From Streptomyces sp. NBC_00443 (GTDB taxonomy: Bacteria > Actinomycetota > Actinomycetes > Streptomycetales > Streptomycetaceae): a stretch of DNA of 64,000 bases. The position numbers and the translations under genes were made by a program. Below the pieces are notes generated by a model that did no database searches, was not told where the DNA came from, and saw nothing but the letters and a program-made list of their open reading frames with translations. The number at the start of each line of letters is the position of its first letter. Within the stretch, counting starts at the first letter, position 1. The stretch lies in contig NZ_CP107917.1 in the NCBI RefSeq assembly GCF_036014175.1, forward strand, positions 1,674,001 through 1,738,000, written 5' to 3'. This document shows positions 35,643-44,525 of the stretch, in pieces.

Positions 35643-37265
35643 ATGTCCGCACCAGCGCCGTCCCCGCTGGCCATCGTCGACGCCGAGCCCCTGCCCCGGC
35701 AGGAGGAGGTCCTCACGGAAGCGGCCCTCGCCTTCGTGGCCGAGCTGCACCGCCGGTTCACGCCCCGGCGTGCCGAACTCCTCGCCCGCCGTGCGGAGCG
35801 CCGCGCCGAGATCGCCCGCACCTCCACACTCGACTTCCTCCCTCAGACCGCCGCCGTCCGCGCGGACGACTCCTGGAGTGTGGGCCCGTGCCCGCCCGCG
35901 CTGCAGGACCGCCGGGTCGAGATCACCGGCCCCACCGACCGCAAGATGACCATCAACGCCCTCAACTCGGGCGCGAAGGTCTGGCTGGCCGACTTCGAGG
36001 ACGCCTCCGCGCCGACCTGGGAGAACGTCGTCCTCGGCCAGGTCAACCTGATCGACGCGTACACCCGGAACATCGACTTCACCGACCCGAAGTCCGGCAA
36101 GTCGTACGCCCTGCGCGCGAACGACGAGCTCGCTACCGTCGTCATGCGCCCGCGCGGCTGGCACCTGAACGAGCGTCACCTGCAGATCGACGGCGAGCAG
36201 GTCCCCGGCGCCCTCGTCGACTTCGGCCTGTACTTCTTCCACAACGCCCAGCGTCTGCTCGACCTCGGCAAGGGCCCGTACTTCTACCTCCCGAAGACGG
36301 AGTCGCACCTGGAGGCCCGCCTCTGGAACGAGGTGTTCGTCTTCGCACAGGACTACGTCGGCATCCCGCAGGGCACCGTCCGCGCGACCGTCCTGATCGA
36401 GACGATCACGGCGGCGTACGAGATGGAGGAGATCCTCTACGAACTCCGCGACCACGCCTCCGGGTTGAACGCCGGCCGCTGGGACTACCTGTTCTCCATC
36501 GTCAAGAACTTCCGTGACGGCGGCACCAAGTTCGTCCTGCCGGACCGCAACGCGGTCACCATGACGGCCCCGTTCATGCGCGCGTACACCGAACTGCTCG
36601 TCCGCACCTGCCACAAGCGCGGCGCGCACGCGATCGGCGGCATGGCGGCCTTCATCCCGTCCCGCCGCGACGCCGAGGTCAACAAGGTGGCCTTCGAGAA
36701 GGTCCGCGCCGACAAGGACCGTGAGGCCGGCGACGGCTTCGACGGCTCCTGGGTCGCCCACCCCGATCTGGTCCCGATCGCGATGGAGTCCTTCGACAAG
36801 GTCCTCGGCGACAAGCCCAACCAGAAGGACCGCCTGCGCGAGGACGTCTCCGTCCAGGCGGCCGACCTGATCGCCATCGACTCGCTGGACGCCAAGCCGA
36901 CGTACCCGGGCCTGGTCAACGCCGTCCAGGTCGGCATCCGCTACATCGAGGCCTGGCTGCGCGGCCTCGGCGCGGTCGCCATCTTCAACCTCATGGAGGA
37001 CGCGGCCACCGCCGAGATCTCCCGCTCCCAGATCTGGCAGTGGATCAACGCGGGCGTCGAGTTCGAGAACGGCGAGCACGCCACCCCCGAGCTGGCGCGC
37101 AAGGTCGCCGCCGAGGAACTGGCGAACATCCGCGCCGAGATCGGCGAGGAGGCCTTCGCGGCCGGCCACTGGCAGCAGGCCCACGACCTGCTCCTGGAGG
37201 TCTCCCTCGACGAGAACTACGCGGACTTCCTGACGCTGCCGGCCTACGAGCAGCTGACGGGCTGA
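35643..37265 (+). CDS. aceB: Malate synthase A
   Basis: A 540-residue enzyme of normal length that condenses glyoxylate with acetyl-CoA to malate. Recognisable segments are [20 protein letters not shown] and [13 protein letters not shown] near 110, PRGWHL near 172, [20 protein letters not shown], the [13 protein letters not shown] loop and [24 protein letters not shown] sequence ([17 protein letters not shown]) near 447. Here it drains glyoxylate from purine breakdown rather than working with isocitrate lyase, since no lyase is nearby and its promoter has the AllR-type element. ATG 35643 follows GAAGGAAG. Confidence 0.95.
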   Translation: MSAPAPSPLAIVDAEPLPRQEEVLTEAALAFVAELHRRFTPRRAELLARRAERRAEIARTSTLDFLPQTAAVRADDSWSVGPCPPALQDRRVEITGPTDRKMTINALNSGAKVWLADFEDASAPTWENVVLGQVNLIDAYTRNIDFTDPKSGKSYALRANDELATVVMRPRGWHLNERHLQIDGEQVPGALVDFGLYFFHNAQRLLDLGKGPYFYLPKTESHLEARLWNEVFVFAQDYVGIPQGTVRATVLIETITAAYEMEEILYELRDHASGLNAGRWDYLFSIVKNFRDGGTKFVLPDRNAVTMTAPFMRAYTELLVRTCHKRGAHAIGGMAAFIPSRRDAEVNKVAFEKVRADKDREAGDGFDGSWVAHPDLVPIAMESFDKVLGDKPNQKDRLREDVSVQAADLIAIDSLDAKPTYPGLVNAVQVGIRYIEAWLRGLGAVAIFNLMEDAATAEISRSQIWQWINAGVEFENGEHATPELARKVAAEELANIRAEIGEEAFAAGHWQQAHDLLLEVSLDENYADFLTLPAYEQLTG

Positions 37266-37269
37266 GCCC

Positions 37270-37569
37270 TCAGGAAGCCGGTTTGTCCGAGTGGCCCAGG
37301 GACTTTCCCGGGGCCACTCGGTCGCGTACGGCCTGCTTGACCGCCGTCGGTTCCGGGAAGCCCTGTTCGCGGCGGTCCCAGACCACCTCGTCGCCGACGC
37401 GGACGACGAAGATCCCGCCCTTGCCGGGCTTGAGGGCGAGTTCGGACAGCTCCGCCTCGAAGGTCGTCAGCAACTCCTGCGCCAGCCACGCGGCGCGGGG
37501 CAGCCACCTGCACTGGGTGCAGTACTCGATCTCGACGCGCCGGGCGCCTGCCGGGGAAATGTCCGTCAT
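37270..37569 (-). CDS. SelT/SelW/SelH-family thioredoxin-like protein
   Basis: A 99-residue protein with the CxxC redox motif YCTQCRW (Cys17, Cys20) just after the first beta strand and a C-terminal VVWDRREQGFPEPTAVKQAV, as in Rdx/SelW proteins; the second cysteine takes the place of selenocysteine in animals. The bacterial function is not settled, though thiol redox is likely. ATG 37569 overlaps the stop of the HipA-like kinase gene (ATGA), so the two are translationally coupled. Its 3' end converges on aceB with a 4-base gap and contains the aceB terminator hairpin. Confidence 0.85.
   Translation of the reverse strand: MTDISPAGARRVEIEYCTQCRWLPRAAWLAQELLTTFEAELSELALKPGKGGIFVVRVGDEVVWDRREQGFPEPTAVKQAVRDRVAPGKSLGHSDKPAS
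37287..37321. terminator. aceB terminator embedded in the selW-like coding sequence
   Basis: CCGAGTGGCCC (37287-37297) and GGGCCACTCGG (37311-37321) form a perfect 11-bp stem with possible inner pairing. It is 22 bases past the aceB stop and inside the last codons of the convergent gene. Confidence 0.65.
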
Positions 37570-38480
37570 CCGAGGTGTACCGACCAATCCTGTTCCGCGG
37601 CCGGCTTGCCGTGCAGGTCGGGGACCTGCTTCAGCCACTTCGGCCGGCCTTCCTGTGACTTCGCCGCCCGTAGGGCCTGCTCGGCGGCGAGTTCCTCCCG
37701 GGTGGGGAAGTCGGTGGGGAGCCAGGCGGAGGACGCCCGCACGCGTGCGTGGAGGTGGCCGACGTAAGCCTCGCGGAGTGCGTCGGGCGTCTCGAAGCCG
37801 GGCTCGTCCGCCAGCCAGGCGTCAGGCACCTCGGCCACGATCCCGCGCAGCAGTTCCTCACTCACCTTGGGCGCCAGCTCCGCGTCCGCGGCGCGCACGT
37901 CAGGGGCGTAGTGGCCGAGGGCGTGGTGGCGGAAGTCGTAGGACTTCCCCGGGTCCGAGCCGTCCCAGCGGTGGTGGAAGACCAGGGCCGCCCCGTGGTC
38001 GATCAGCCACAGGCGCGGCGGGACCGTGCCGAACGTGGGCCAGATCATCAGGTTCGAGCTGTGCACCGTGCGGTCGACGTTCGTGGTCAGAGCGTCCAGC
38101 CAGACGATCCGGCCCGCCTCCAGCGGGTCGACCGGGAAGGTCTTCGCGACCTCCGGGGTGAAGTCCCGGGCGCCCGGCAGAAAGTCCATGCCGAGGTTGA
38201 CCCCCGCGCTGGCGGCGTGCAGCTCCCGCACCTCCTGGTGCGGCTCGCTGTCCGCGACGGCCGGGTCGAAGTGCACCAGCACCAGCTCGGGGAACCGCAG
38301 CCCCAGCGCGCGGGCCAGCTCACCGACGATCACCTCGGCGACCAGCGCCTTGCGGCCCTGCGCGGAGCCGGTGAACTTCACGACGTACGTGCCGAGGTCG
38401 TCGGCCTCGACGACTCCGGGCACGGAGCCGCCGGACCGCAGGGGGGTCACGTATCGAACAGCAGTCACGTCGCGCAGCAC
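37566..38480 (-). CDS. HipA-like kinase family protein
   Basis: A 304-residue protein with the HipA-like kinase pattern: VVEADDLGTYVVKFTGSAQG (ATP-loop and Lys) near 25-44, EVIVGELARALGLRFPELVL, a catalytic-type segment WLDALTTNVDRTVHSSNLMI (Asp and Asn near 148-154) and WLIDHGAALVFHHRW with the metal-binding Asp. It lacks the N-terminal HipA subdomain and has no HipB-like antitoxin gene, so it belongs to the stand-alone HipA_2 group of unknown substrate. Translation is coupled to the SelW-like gene downstream. Confidence 0.8.
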   Translation of the reverse strand: MLRDVTAVRYVTPLRSGGSVPGVVEADDLGTYVVKFTGSAQGRKALVAEVIVGELARALGLRFPELVLVHFDPAVADSEPHQEVRELHAASAGVNLGMDFLPGARDFTPEVAKTFPVDPLEAGRIVWLDALTTNVDRTVHSSNLMIWPTFGTVPPRLWLIDHGAALVFHHRWDGSDPGKSYDFRHHALGHYAPDVRAADAELAPKVSEELLRGIVAEVPDAWLADEPGFETPDALREAYVGHLHARVRASSAWLPTDFPTREELAAEQALRAAKSQEGRPKWLKQVPDLHGKPAAEQDWSVHLG

Positions 38481-38502
38481 ACCCGCCAGGGTATGTCAGC
38501 GC

Positions 38503-40002
38503 TCACCCGGCCAACGGGTTCGGAAGGGGCAGATACCGGGCGGCGGCGCCATCGGCGCCCGTCCAGCGCAGCAGCAGGTTCGTCTTGCCTGGGAGGGTGG
38601 GGGCCGACAGCAGGGCCGGGATCTCGGGAAGGTCGTGGCGGGCCAGTTCGCGGCGGACGGCGGGCCAGGGGTCGAGGCCGGGGTGACGCTCGGCGAGGGC
38701 GGCAGCGAGCTCGCACAGGTGATTCACGACGAGCGTGTAGACCAGCCGTTCCCAGCCGGCCTCACGGGACACCTCGGGGAGCAGCTTCACGCCCTCGGCG
38801 TCCCGGAACAGGGCCTGCACCGGGATGCCTTCGCTGTCGACGGCGACGAGCGTGTTCTGCAGGTGGGCCTCCAGTACGACGCCGTGGTCGGCGAAGGCCG
38901 CGAGGGCGGGCGGTACGACTGCGCGCAGGTACGCCTCCCACCAGTCCGTGTCGCCGAGCGTGCCGCCTTCGAAGCCCTCCACCAGGCCCGCGGCGAGGAT
39001 CGGAGTGGCACCGGGCAGCAGGTGGCCGTGGAAGCCGTCACGCACGAGGACCGCCAGTTCCTCGAACGCGAAGTCGGCGGTGCGGTAGCCGCGGTCGGAG
39101 AGCCAGGCCGCGGGGCCCGTCGCGAACGCGCGGGACGCGGCCGCATCGGTCCTGCGGAGTTTCAGCAGGTCGTGGCGCCACAGCCGGCGGATGTCGTTGG
39201 TGATGCGCACGTCGAGGCTGAACTTCAGGAAGAGGTCGCCCCCGGGCGTGTGCTCGGGGACGTACAGCGTGCGGATCGCGGCCGTCGGCCAGGCGTCGAA
39301 GCCGGTCGTGCCCAGCCTCACGAGCCTGCCGTCCGCGAACGCGTCCGCGAGCTCCCGGCCGACCAGGTCCAGCTGCCAGGGGTGCGCGGGCAGCAGCCGG
39401 TAACCGGGCGGCGCCTCGCCGAAGGCGTCCAGGGCAGAGGTGTCGCCCTCCTCGACGACGGCGTCCTCGCGCAGGCCGAGCAGCGTCAGCGGGAAGCGGG
39501 CGTGCGCCTCGGGGGCGTAGGGCAGCCAGGCCGCGACCGGGCCGCCGCCGCGCGCTTTGGGGGCGGGGTGGTGGGGGTGGCCGGTGAGCAGGCACTGCTC
39601 GGAGCGGAGGTAGGGGTCCGCCGGCGGTGTCGCACGCGCGCGTGCGGTGAGCAGCGCGGCCAGCGCGGCCCGGCTGTCGATCATCTCGGCAGGCAGTTCG
39701 TGGTTGGACAGACCGGTGTGGTGGCGCAGCTCGTCGGCGACCAGCTTGACGAGTTCGGCGTGCCCTATGCGCTGCCAGGCTCCGTCCGCCCGCACCTCGG
39801 GCTCGGCCGGCCGCCGCCCACCGAGGACGCGCAGCAGGCGGCCCGACCCGCGCAGCCGGTACACCCGCCGCTCGCTCCCCGGGGCCGGGTGCGGTTCGGC
39901 CACCTCGCGCAGCAGGCAGTTGAGCAGGGGCGCGACGGAGTGGGCGTCGGCGCGTTCCGCGACGTCGGCGGCGGGCGGAGGGTTGAGATGCACGCGATCC
40001 AC
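38503..40002 (-). CDS. IucA/IucC-family NRPS-independent siderophore synthetase (first)
   Basis: A 499-residue protein with the ATP/carboxylate-binding motif CLLTGHPHHPAPKARGG near 135-151, LLPAHPWQLDLVG, DLFLKFSLDVRITNDIRRLW and EAHLQNTLVAVD near 385, followed by the FhuF-like C-terminal region. These enzymes join a carboxylate (often citrate or succinyl groups) to an amine or hydroxylamine. It is about 80 residues shorter than IucA or DesD but the catalytic motifs are intact. It is divergent from a second IucA/IucC gene, with 102 bases between them. No amine-supplying or export gene is adjacent. Confidence 0.88.
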   Translation of the reverse strand: MDRVHLNPPPAADVAERADAHSVAPLLNCLLREVAEPHPAPGSERRVYRLRGSGRLLRVLGGRRPAEPEVRADGAWQRIGHAELVKLVADELRHHTGLSNHELPAEMIDSRAALAALLTARARATPPADPYLRSEQCLLTGHPHHPAPKARGGGPVAAWLPYAPEAHARFPLTLLGLREDAVVEEGDTSALDAFGEAPPGYRLLPAHPWQLDLVGRELADAFADGRLVRLGTTGFDAWPTAAIRTLYVPEHTPGGDLFLKFSLDVRITNDIRRLWRHDLLKLRRTDAAASRAFATGPAAWLSDRGYRTADFAFEELAVLVRDGFHGHLLPGATPILAAGLVEGFEGGTLGDTDWWEAYLRAVVPPALAAFADHGVVLEAHLQNTLVAVDSEGIPVQALFRDAEGVKLLPEVSREAGWERLVYTLVVNHLCELAAALAERHPGLDPWPAVRRELARHDLPEIPALLSAPTLPGKTNLLLRWTGADGAAARYLPLPNPLAG

Positions 40003-40104
40003 TCGTTCTCTACTTCTCTGCGGTCCGTTCCTGCGGGAAGACGATCAGTATGTCTGTCGTCGGCATCTGCCCCGACGTCCTACTCGTACCCGAGGAGTCC
40101 GCCC

Positions 40105-41619
40105 GTGCATCGTCCCCCCAGCGCCGAGACCGAGGTAGCGGCCGAACTGGCCGACGTACGCCCCGAACTCGCGTCGCGGTACGCCGCCGAGCTGCCCGGG
40201 GCCCGGGCGGCCGTGCTGACCCGGCTGTGGCGTGCGCTGGCGTACGAGCCATTGCCCTGGGTGGTCCGCCATCAGCGCGGCCGTGAGGGCCTCACCCTGC
40301 GCCTCTCGGACGGGCGCCGGCTGCACGGCCCGCATGCCGACCCGTACGGCACCGCCGCGTACGTCACCGCCGTGCACCTCGACGAGACGCCGTACGACGA
40401 TCCGGCCAGGTTGCTGACCGACCCCTCCGTACCGCACGGTGCGTCGTTCGCGGCCGAACTCGGCCACAGTGTCGCCTCGTTGGCGCTGGCGCGGGCCGGG
40501 CAGGGCGCTCACTCGAAGGAGTGGCCGTCGCGCGACTGGGAGTGGGAGCAGCGGGTGGTCGACGGGCATCCGTTCCATCCCAACTGCCGTTCCCGGCCAG
40601 GCTTCTCCGTTGCCGAGCAGCTGGCGTACGCGCCCGAGCACGGGCCGGTGGTGACGTTGGGGCTGGTGCCGGTGCGGGCGGCGGAGTGCCTGCTGACGGG
40701 CGACTGGCCGCAGCGGATGCGGGACGGGGAGCGGCTGCTGATCCCGGTGCATCCGTGGCAGGCGGAGCATGTGCTCAAGCGCCCCTACGACCCCTACGGC
40801 GACGGGGTCGCGGCGCACCCGCTGATGTCCCTGCGCACCCTCGCCCTCCCCGGCGGACCGCACGTGAAGACCGCGCTCAGCGCACGCCTCACGTCGTCGG
40901 TGCGGGACATCTCGGCGTACTCCATCGGCATGTCGGCCACGCTGTCGGACTTCGCTTCGGATCTGGCCGCACGCATGGACGGGCTGCTCCACGTCACCCG
41001 CACGCTGGGGGCCGCCACGGCCGACTCCCCCGACCTGGCGGCGGTGTTGCGTGAGTCGCCGCAGGAGTACGCGGGGTCCGGCGAGCGGGTCGTGCCGGTG
41101 GCCGCGCTGGCCACCACCGGGCTGCCCGAATCGCCCGTGTGGCTGGCCGAGTTCACGCGTCTCACCCTCACCGTGGGGCTGCGGCTGCTGGAGCTGGGGG
41201 TCGCGCTGGAGGCGCACGGTCAGAACCTGCTGGTGGTGCTGTCCGCGAGCGGTTCCCCGGTGCGGCTGGTCTACCGCGACCTCGCCGACATCCGCGTCAG
41301 CCCGGCCCGGCTGGCCCGGCACGGCATCCCGCTGCCCGAGCTGACCGGCCGGATCGTCACGGATGACGTGCCGACCCTGCGCCGCAAGCTGTTCGGCTCG
41401 CTGGTGGCCGGGGCGCTGGCGGGCACGGCGGGCTCGGGCGCGGCGTTGCGCGGGGCGCTGGAGGCGGTCGTACGCGATCTGCCGGCCACCGAGGACCTCG
41501 CCGCGCTGCGCCACGAGCCGCTGCCGACGAAGGCGCTGACGCTGATGCGGCTGTCGCCCGGGACGCCCGGAGACCAATGGGCGGAGCTGCCCAATCCGCT
41601 GGTCACCGAGGTGTTCTGA
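40105..41619 (+). CDS. IucA/IucC-family NRPS-independent siderophore synthetase (second)
   Basis: A 504-residue protein starting at GTG 40105, 7 bases after GAGGAG. Motifs: DGHPFHPNCRSRPGFS near 155-170 (Arg at the usual Lys), LIPVHPWQAEHVL, KTALSARLTSSVRDISAYS and EAHGQNLLVVLSASG near 375. It belongs to the same superfamily as its divergent neighbour, and the two would add two groups to one carboxylate core. The classic desferrioxamine cluster has only one such enzyme, so this pair belongs to a different pathway. I find no DmdR/IdeR-type iron box in the shared promoter. Confidence 0.88.
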   Translation: MHRPPSAETEVAAELADVRPELASRYAAELPGARAAVLTRLWRALAYEPLPWVVRHQRGREGLTLRLSDGRRLHGPHADPYGTAAYVTAVHLDETPYDDPARLLTDPSVPHGASFAAELGHSVASLALARAGQGAHSKEWPSRDWEWEQRVVDGHPFHPNCRSRPGFSVAEQLAYAPEHGPVVTLGLVPVRAAECLLTGDWPQRMRDGERLLIPVHPWQAEHVLKRPYDPYGDGVAAHPLMSLRTLALPGGPHVKTALSARLTSSVRDISAYSIGMSATLSDFASDLAARMDGLLHVTRTLGAATADSPDLAAVLRESPQEYAGSGERVVPVAALATTGLPESPVWLAEFTRLTLTVGLRLLELGVALEAHGQNLLVVLSASGSPVRLVYRDLADIRVSPARLARHGIPLPELTGRIVTDDVPTLRRKLFGSLVAGALAGTAGSGAALRGALEAVVRDLPATEDLAALRHEPLPTKALTLMRLSPGTPGDQWAELPNPLVTEVF

Positions 41620-41673
41620 CCCCCGTTCCGACCTCGTTTGAAGCGGGACACCTCTGATCAATAAGATCCGCCG

Positions 41674-42945
41674 ATGATCACAAGAACACGGCTGGCGACC
41701 GGGGCCTGCGCCCTGCTCGCCGCGCTCGCGGCCGGGATGGCGTTCCCGGCCGGGGCGGTTGCCGATGAGACCAGCGCGTTGGCGCCGAAGGTCGATCTCG
41801 TCCTCGACGTGAGCGGCTCGATGCGGGCCAGGGACATCGACGGCCAGTCCCGGATGGCCGCGGCGAAGCAGGCCTTCAACGAGGTGCTGGACGCGACGCC
41901 CGAAGAGGTCCAGCTCGGCATCCGCACGCTCGGCGCCAACTACCCGGGCGACGACCGCAAGACGGGCTGCAAGGACACCGCGCAGCTCTACCCGGTCGGC
42001 CCGCTGGACCGCACCGAGGCCAAGACGGCGGTGGCGACCCTCACGCCGACCGGCTGGACGCCCATCGGTCCCGCGCTGCTCAAGGCGGCCGACGACCTCG
42101 ACGGCGGCGAGGGCTCCAAGAGGATCGTGCTGATCAGCGACGGCGAGGACACCTGCGCCCCGCTCGACCCGTGCGAGGTGGCCCGGGAGATCGCCGCCAA
42201 GGGCATCGGCCTGACCATCGACACGCTCGGCCTGGTCCCGAACACCAAGATGCGGCAGCAGCTCAGTTGCATCGCCGAGGCGACCGGCGGGACGTTCACC
42301 TCGGTCGAGCACACCGAGGAACTCACCGACAAGGTCAACCAGTTGGTGGACCGCGCGGCCGATCCGGTGGTGACGCCGGTCGCGACGACCGGCGCGGACC
42401 GGTGTGCGAAGGCGCCCACGCTGAAGTCCGGCCTGTACACCGACCGCGAGGAGTTCGGGCAGCAGCGCTGGTACCGGGTGGACGTCGAGCCCGGCCAGGA
42501 GCTGCGCGCCTCGGTGAGCGTGTCGGCCGACCGGGCGGTGAACCCGTCGTACGGAGTGCTGCTGCGGGCGGTGACCGAGCGCGGGCGGGAAGTCGTACGC
42601 GGTGAGTCGGCGGGCAACGGCCGTACGGATGTCATGTCGACCGGCCTGCGCTATCCGAAGGCCGAGGCCGACGACGAGGACGAGGACACCGCGGCCGCCG
42701 AGGCCGTATGCCTCCAGGTCACCCACTCCTTCTCGGCCGGCTCCGGCGTGCAGACCACGCCCGGACTGCCGCTCGAGCTGACGATCGACGTCGCGGACGG
42801 GCCGTCGCAGTCGGGCGACGTGGCCTCCTTCGGGCTCGGGCGCGGCTGGTGGCTGCTCGGCGCACTGATCCTCACCGGCTTCCTCGCCGGTCTCGTCTGG
42901 GGCTGGCTGTCGCGCTGGCGGGTCGCGGTCTGGAGGACCAACTGA
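41674..42945 (+). CDS. Secreted/membrane-anchored VWA-domain protein
   Basis: A 423-residue protein: signal peptide 1-30, then a von Willebrand factor A domain from about 40 to 230 with MIDAS residues DVSGSM (45-50), a TPIGPALLKA threonine and ISDGEDTC. A beta-rich region follows and one C-terminal membrane helix (WWLLGALILTGFLAGLVWGW) with a short cytoplasmic tail. It is therefore an extracytoplasmic metal-dependent adhesion-type domain held at the membrane. The stop overlaps the start of the next gene (TGATG), indicating a functional pair. The partner or ligand is unknown. Confidence 0.85.
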   Translation: MITRTRLATGACALLAALAAGMAFPAGAVADETSALAPKVDLVLDVSGSMRARDIDGQSRMAAAKQAFNEVLDATPEEVQLGIRTLGANYPGDDRKTGCKDTAQLYPVGPLDRTEAKTAVATLTPTGWTPIGPALLKAADDLDGGEGSKRIVLISDGEDTCAPLDPCEVAREIAAKGIGLTIDTLGLVPNTKMRQQLSCIAEATGGTFTSVEHTEELTDKVNQLVDRAADPVVTPVATTGADRCAKAPTLKSGLYTDREEFGQQRWYRVDVEPGQELRASVSVSADRAVNPSYGVLLRAVTERGREVVRGESAGNGRTDVMSTGLRYPKAEADDEDEDTAAAEAVCLQVTHSFSAGSGVQTTPGLPLELTIDVADGPSQSGDVASFGLGRGWWLLGALILTGFLAGLVWGWLSRWRVAVWRTN

Positions 42946-43751
42946 TGCGGATCACACGTGTGTTGAGCGTTTCCCTGCTCATGCTCGGGCTGGCGGTCAC
43001 CCCCGCGGTGGCCGACGCCTCTCCCTCCCCCAGCGCCTCGGAGGACGGCGGCGCGCCGACCCGGGCGGGAACCTCCTTCCGTACGGCGACCGAGATCGAG
43101 CAGGGCCAGACGGCCACCGCGAGCGCCTCCACGGGCGACTACCTGTACTGGTCGTTCCCCGCGGACGCCGGCCTGCGCCCCACCGTCAAGGCGACGGTGA
43201 AGCTGCCCGACACGCACGCCGCCGGGACCTGGCAGATCGACGTGTACGACGGCCTGCGCCGCCGTCAGGCCTGCCAGTACGGAGCACAGACGCGCACCGC
43301 GGCGGCGAACACGAGCACGGTCGAGCTGACCTGCGTCCTGCGCACCGTCCGCGGCTGGTCGGAGCCCTGGGCCAATGACCCGCTGCCGGGCACGTACTAC
43401 ATCCGCCTGACGGTCGTGGACGTGCCCACCTCCGACCTCGGTCTGCCGGTCGGCACCGAGGTCCGGGTCGACTCCAAGGACATCGGCGGTTCGGCTGCGG
43501 TCGACGGGGCGCTGGCGGAGCCGCTCGTGCCCGGGGTCGCCGTCAAGTCGCAGGAGGACGAGGAGAGTTCGTCCACGTCGGCCGCGCTGTCCAGCATCGA
43601 GCCCGAGGACGGCTGGGCTTCCGGCTGGTGGTCCGACCGCTGGGTGTGGACGGCGATCGGCGGGGCGCTGGCCGCGCTCGCGGGTGTCGCCGGATACACG
43701 CTGACGCGCGGGCCGGGACGGCCGTCGCGGGTGGTGCCGCCGGGCGCCTGA
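42945..43751 (+). CDS. Secreted single-pass membrane protein paired with the VWA protein
   Basis: A 268-residue protein: signal peptide 1-24, a short Ser/Pro linker, then a beta-rich extracellular domain with TATASASTGDYLYWSFPADA, GTWQIDVYDGLRRRQ and LPGTYYIRLTVVDVP. A second linker of acidic and Ser residues is followed by a C-terminal helix (WTAIGGALAALAGVAGYTL). The fold resembles the pre-peptidase C-terminal-type domain seen in part of the upstream VWA protein, but this is only a resemblance. The TGATG junction implies coupled translation. Function unknown. Confidence 0.8.
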   Translation: MRITRVLSVSLLMLGLAVTPAVADASPSPSASEDGGAPTRAGTSFRTATEIEQGQTATASASTGDYLYWSFPADAGLRPTVKATVKLPDTHAAGTWQIDVYDGLRRRQACQYGAQTRTAAANTSTVELTCVLRTVRGWSEPWANDPLPGTYYIRLTVVDVPTSDLGLPVGTEVRVDSKDIGGSAAVDGALAEPLVPGVAVKSQEDEESSSTSAALSSIEPEDGWASGWWSDRWVWTAIGGALAALAGVAGYTLTRGPGRPSRVVPPGA

Positions 43752-43772
43752 CGGTCCGTCACAGCACCGACG

Positions 43773-43804
43773 AGGCCCGCCGTACATGACCGTACGGCGG
43801 GCCT
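43773..43804. terminator. Bidirectional terminator, 13-bp stem
   Basis: AGGCCCGCCGTAC (43773-43785) and GTACGGCGGGCCT (43792-43804) pair perfectly around ATGACC, between convergent genes. Confidence 0.8.
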
Positions 43805-43811
43805 TGCGCTG

Positions 43812-44438
43812 TCAGATGTCGAGCAGGGCCTTGGCCACGGTCCCGTCCCCGCTCACCTCGATACGGCCGCCCCGTACGGCATCCGCGACACTCAACTCCC
43901 CCCGCGCGACCGCCTCGCACGTCCCGGAGTCCAGGACCAGTCGCGCGTCGGGTTCACCGGGAGCGGGCCCGTCCCCGTACACCGGCCCCTCCTCGGCGCC
44001 GACGTACAGGTGGAAGTCCCCCTCCTCCAGGCGGACTTCGACGAGCCCTTCGCCCTCCAACGAGCGCAGCAGAGGCAGCGCGAACCAGTGCGCGCGCACG
44101 GCGTCCGTGGGCCTTCGCTCGCCGAGTTCGGGCTGCCCCCACTCCCCCAGCGCCTGGAGGACGGGCAACAACTCCCGCCCTCGTGAGGTGAGTTCGTACA
44201 CGTACGCCGCTCCCGGCGGGGGGAGCTTGCGTCGCGTGCTGATGCCGTCCCGTTCCATGTCCTTCAGCCGCGACGCGAGTACGTCCGTGCTCACGCCCGG
44301 CAGGTCGGCGTGCAGGTCGGTGTAGCGCCGCGGGCCGGCCAGCAGCTCCCGGACGATCAGCAGGGTCCAGCGGTCGCCGACGACGTCGAGCGCGCGGGCG
44401 GCGGAACAGTACTGGTCGTAGCTTCGGCGAGGTGACAT
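43812..44438 (-). CDS. HxlR-family regulator with C-terminal SCP2-like domain
   Basis: A 208-residue protein. Residues 10-105 form an HxlR winged helix (CSAARALDVVGDRWTLLIVR, ELLAGPRRYTDL, VSTDVLASRLKDMERDG). Residues 115-208 resemble a sterol-carrier-like ligand-binding domain (DARLVLDSGTCEAVARGELS, then GGRIEVSGDGTVAKALLDI). It is divergent from the aminotransferase gene, with 87 bases between the starts, and may regulate it. ATG 44438 or the upstream ATG 44456 could be the start; neither has a clear Shine-Dalgarno. Confidence 0.85.
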   Translation of the reverse strand: MSPRRSYDQYCSAARALDVVGDRWTLLIVRELLAGPRRYTDLHADLPGVSTDVLASRLKDMERDGISTRRKLPPPGAAYVYELTSRGRELLPVLQALGEWGQPELGERRPTDAVRAHWFALPLLRSLEGEGLVEVRLEEGDFHLYVGAEEGPVYGDGPAPGEPDARLVLDSGTCEAVARGELSVADAVRGGRIEVSGDGTVAKALLDI

Positions 44439-44525
44439 GCGACGCAGTCTAGACATGTTGTTGGACTTTCCAAGCTCGAACTTGGTAAAACCAAGCAACA
44501 CACGAAACCGGAGGGGCGAGCGCGC

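Noticed and set aside
40003..40104. Iron box (TTAGGTTAGGCT-type) between the two IucA/IucC genes
   Set aside because: I read the spacer on both strands and find no match to the DmdR/IdeR consensus.
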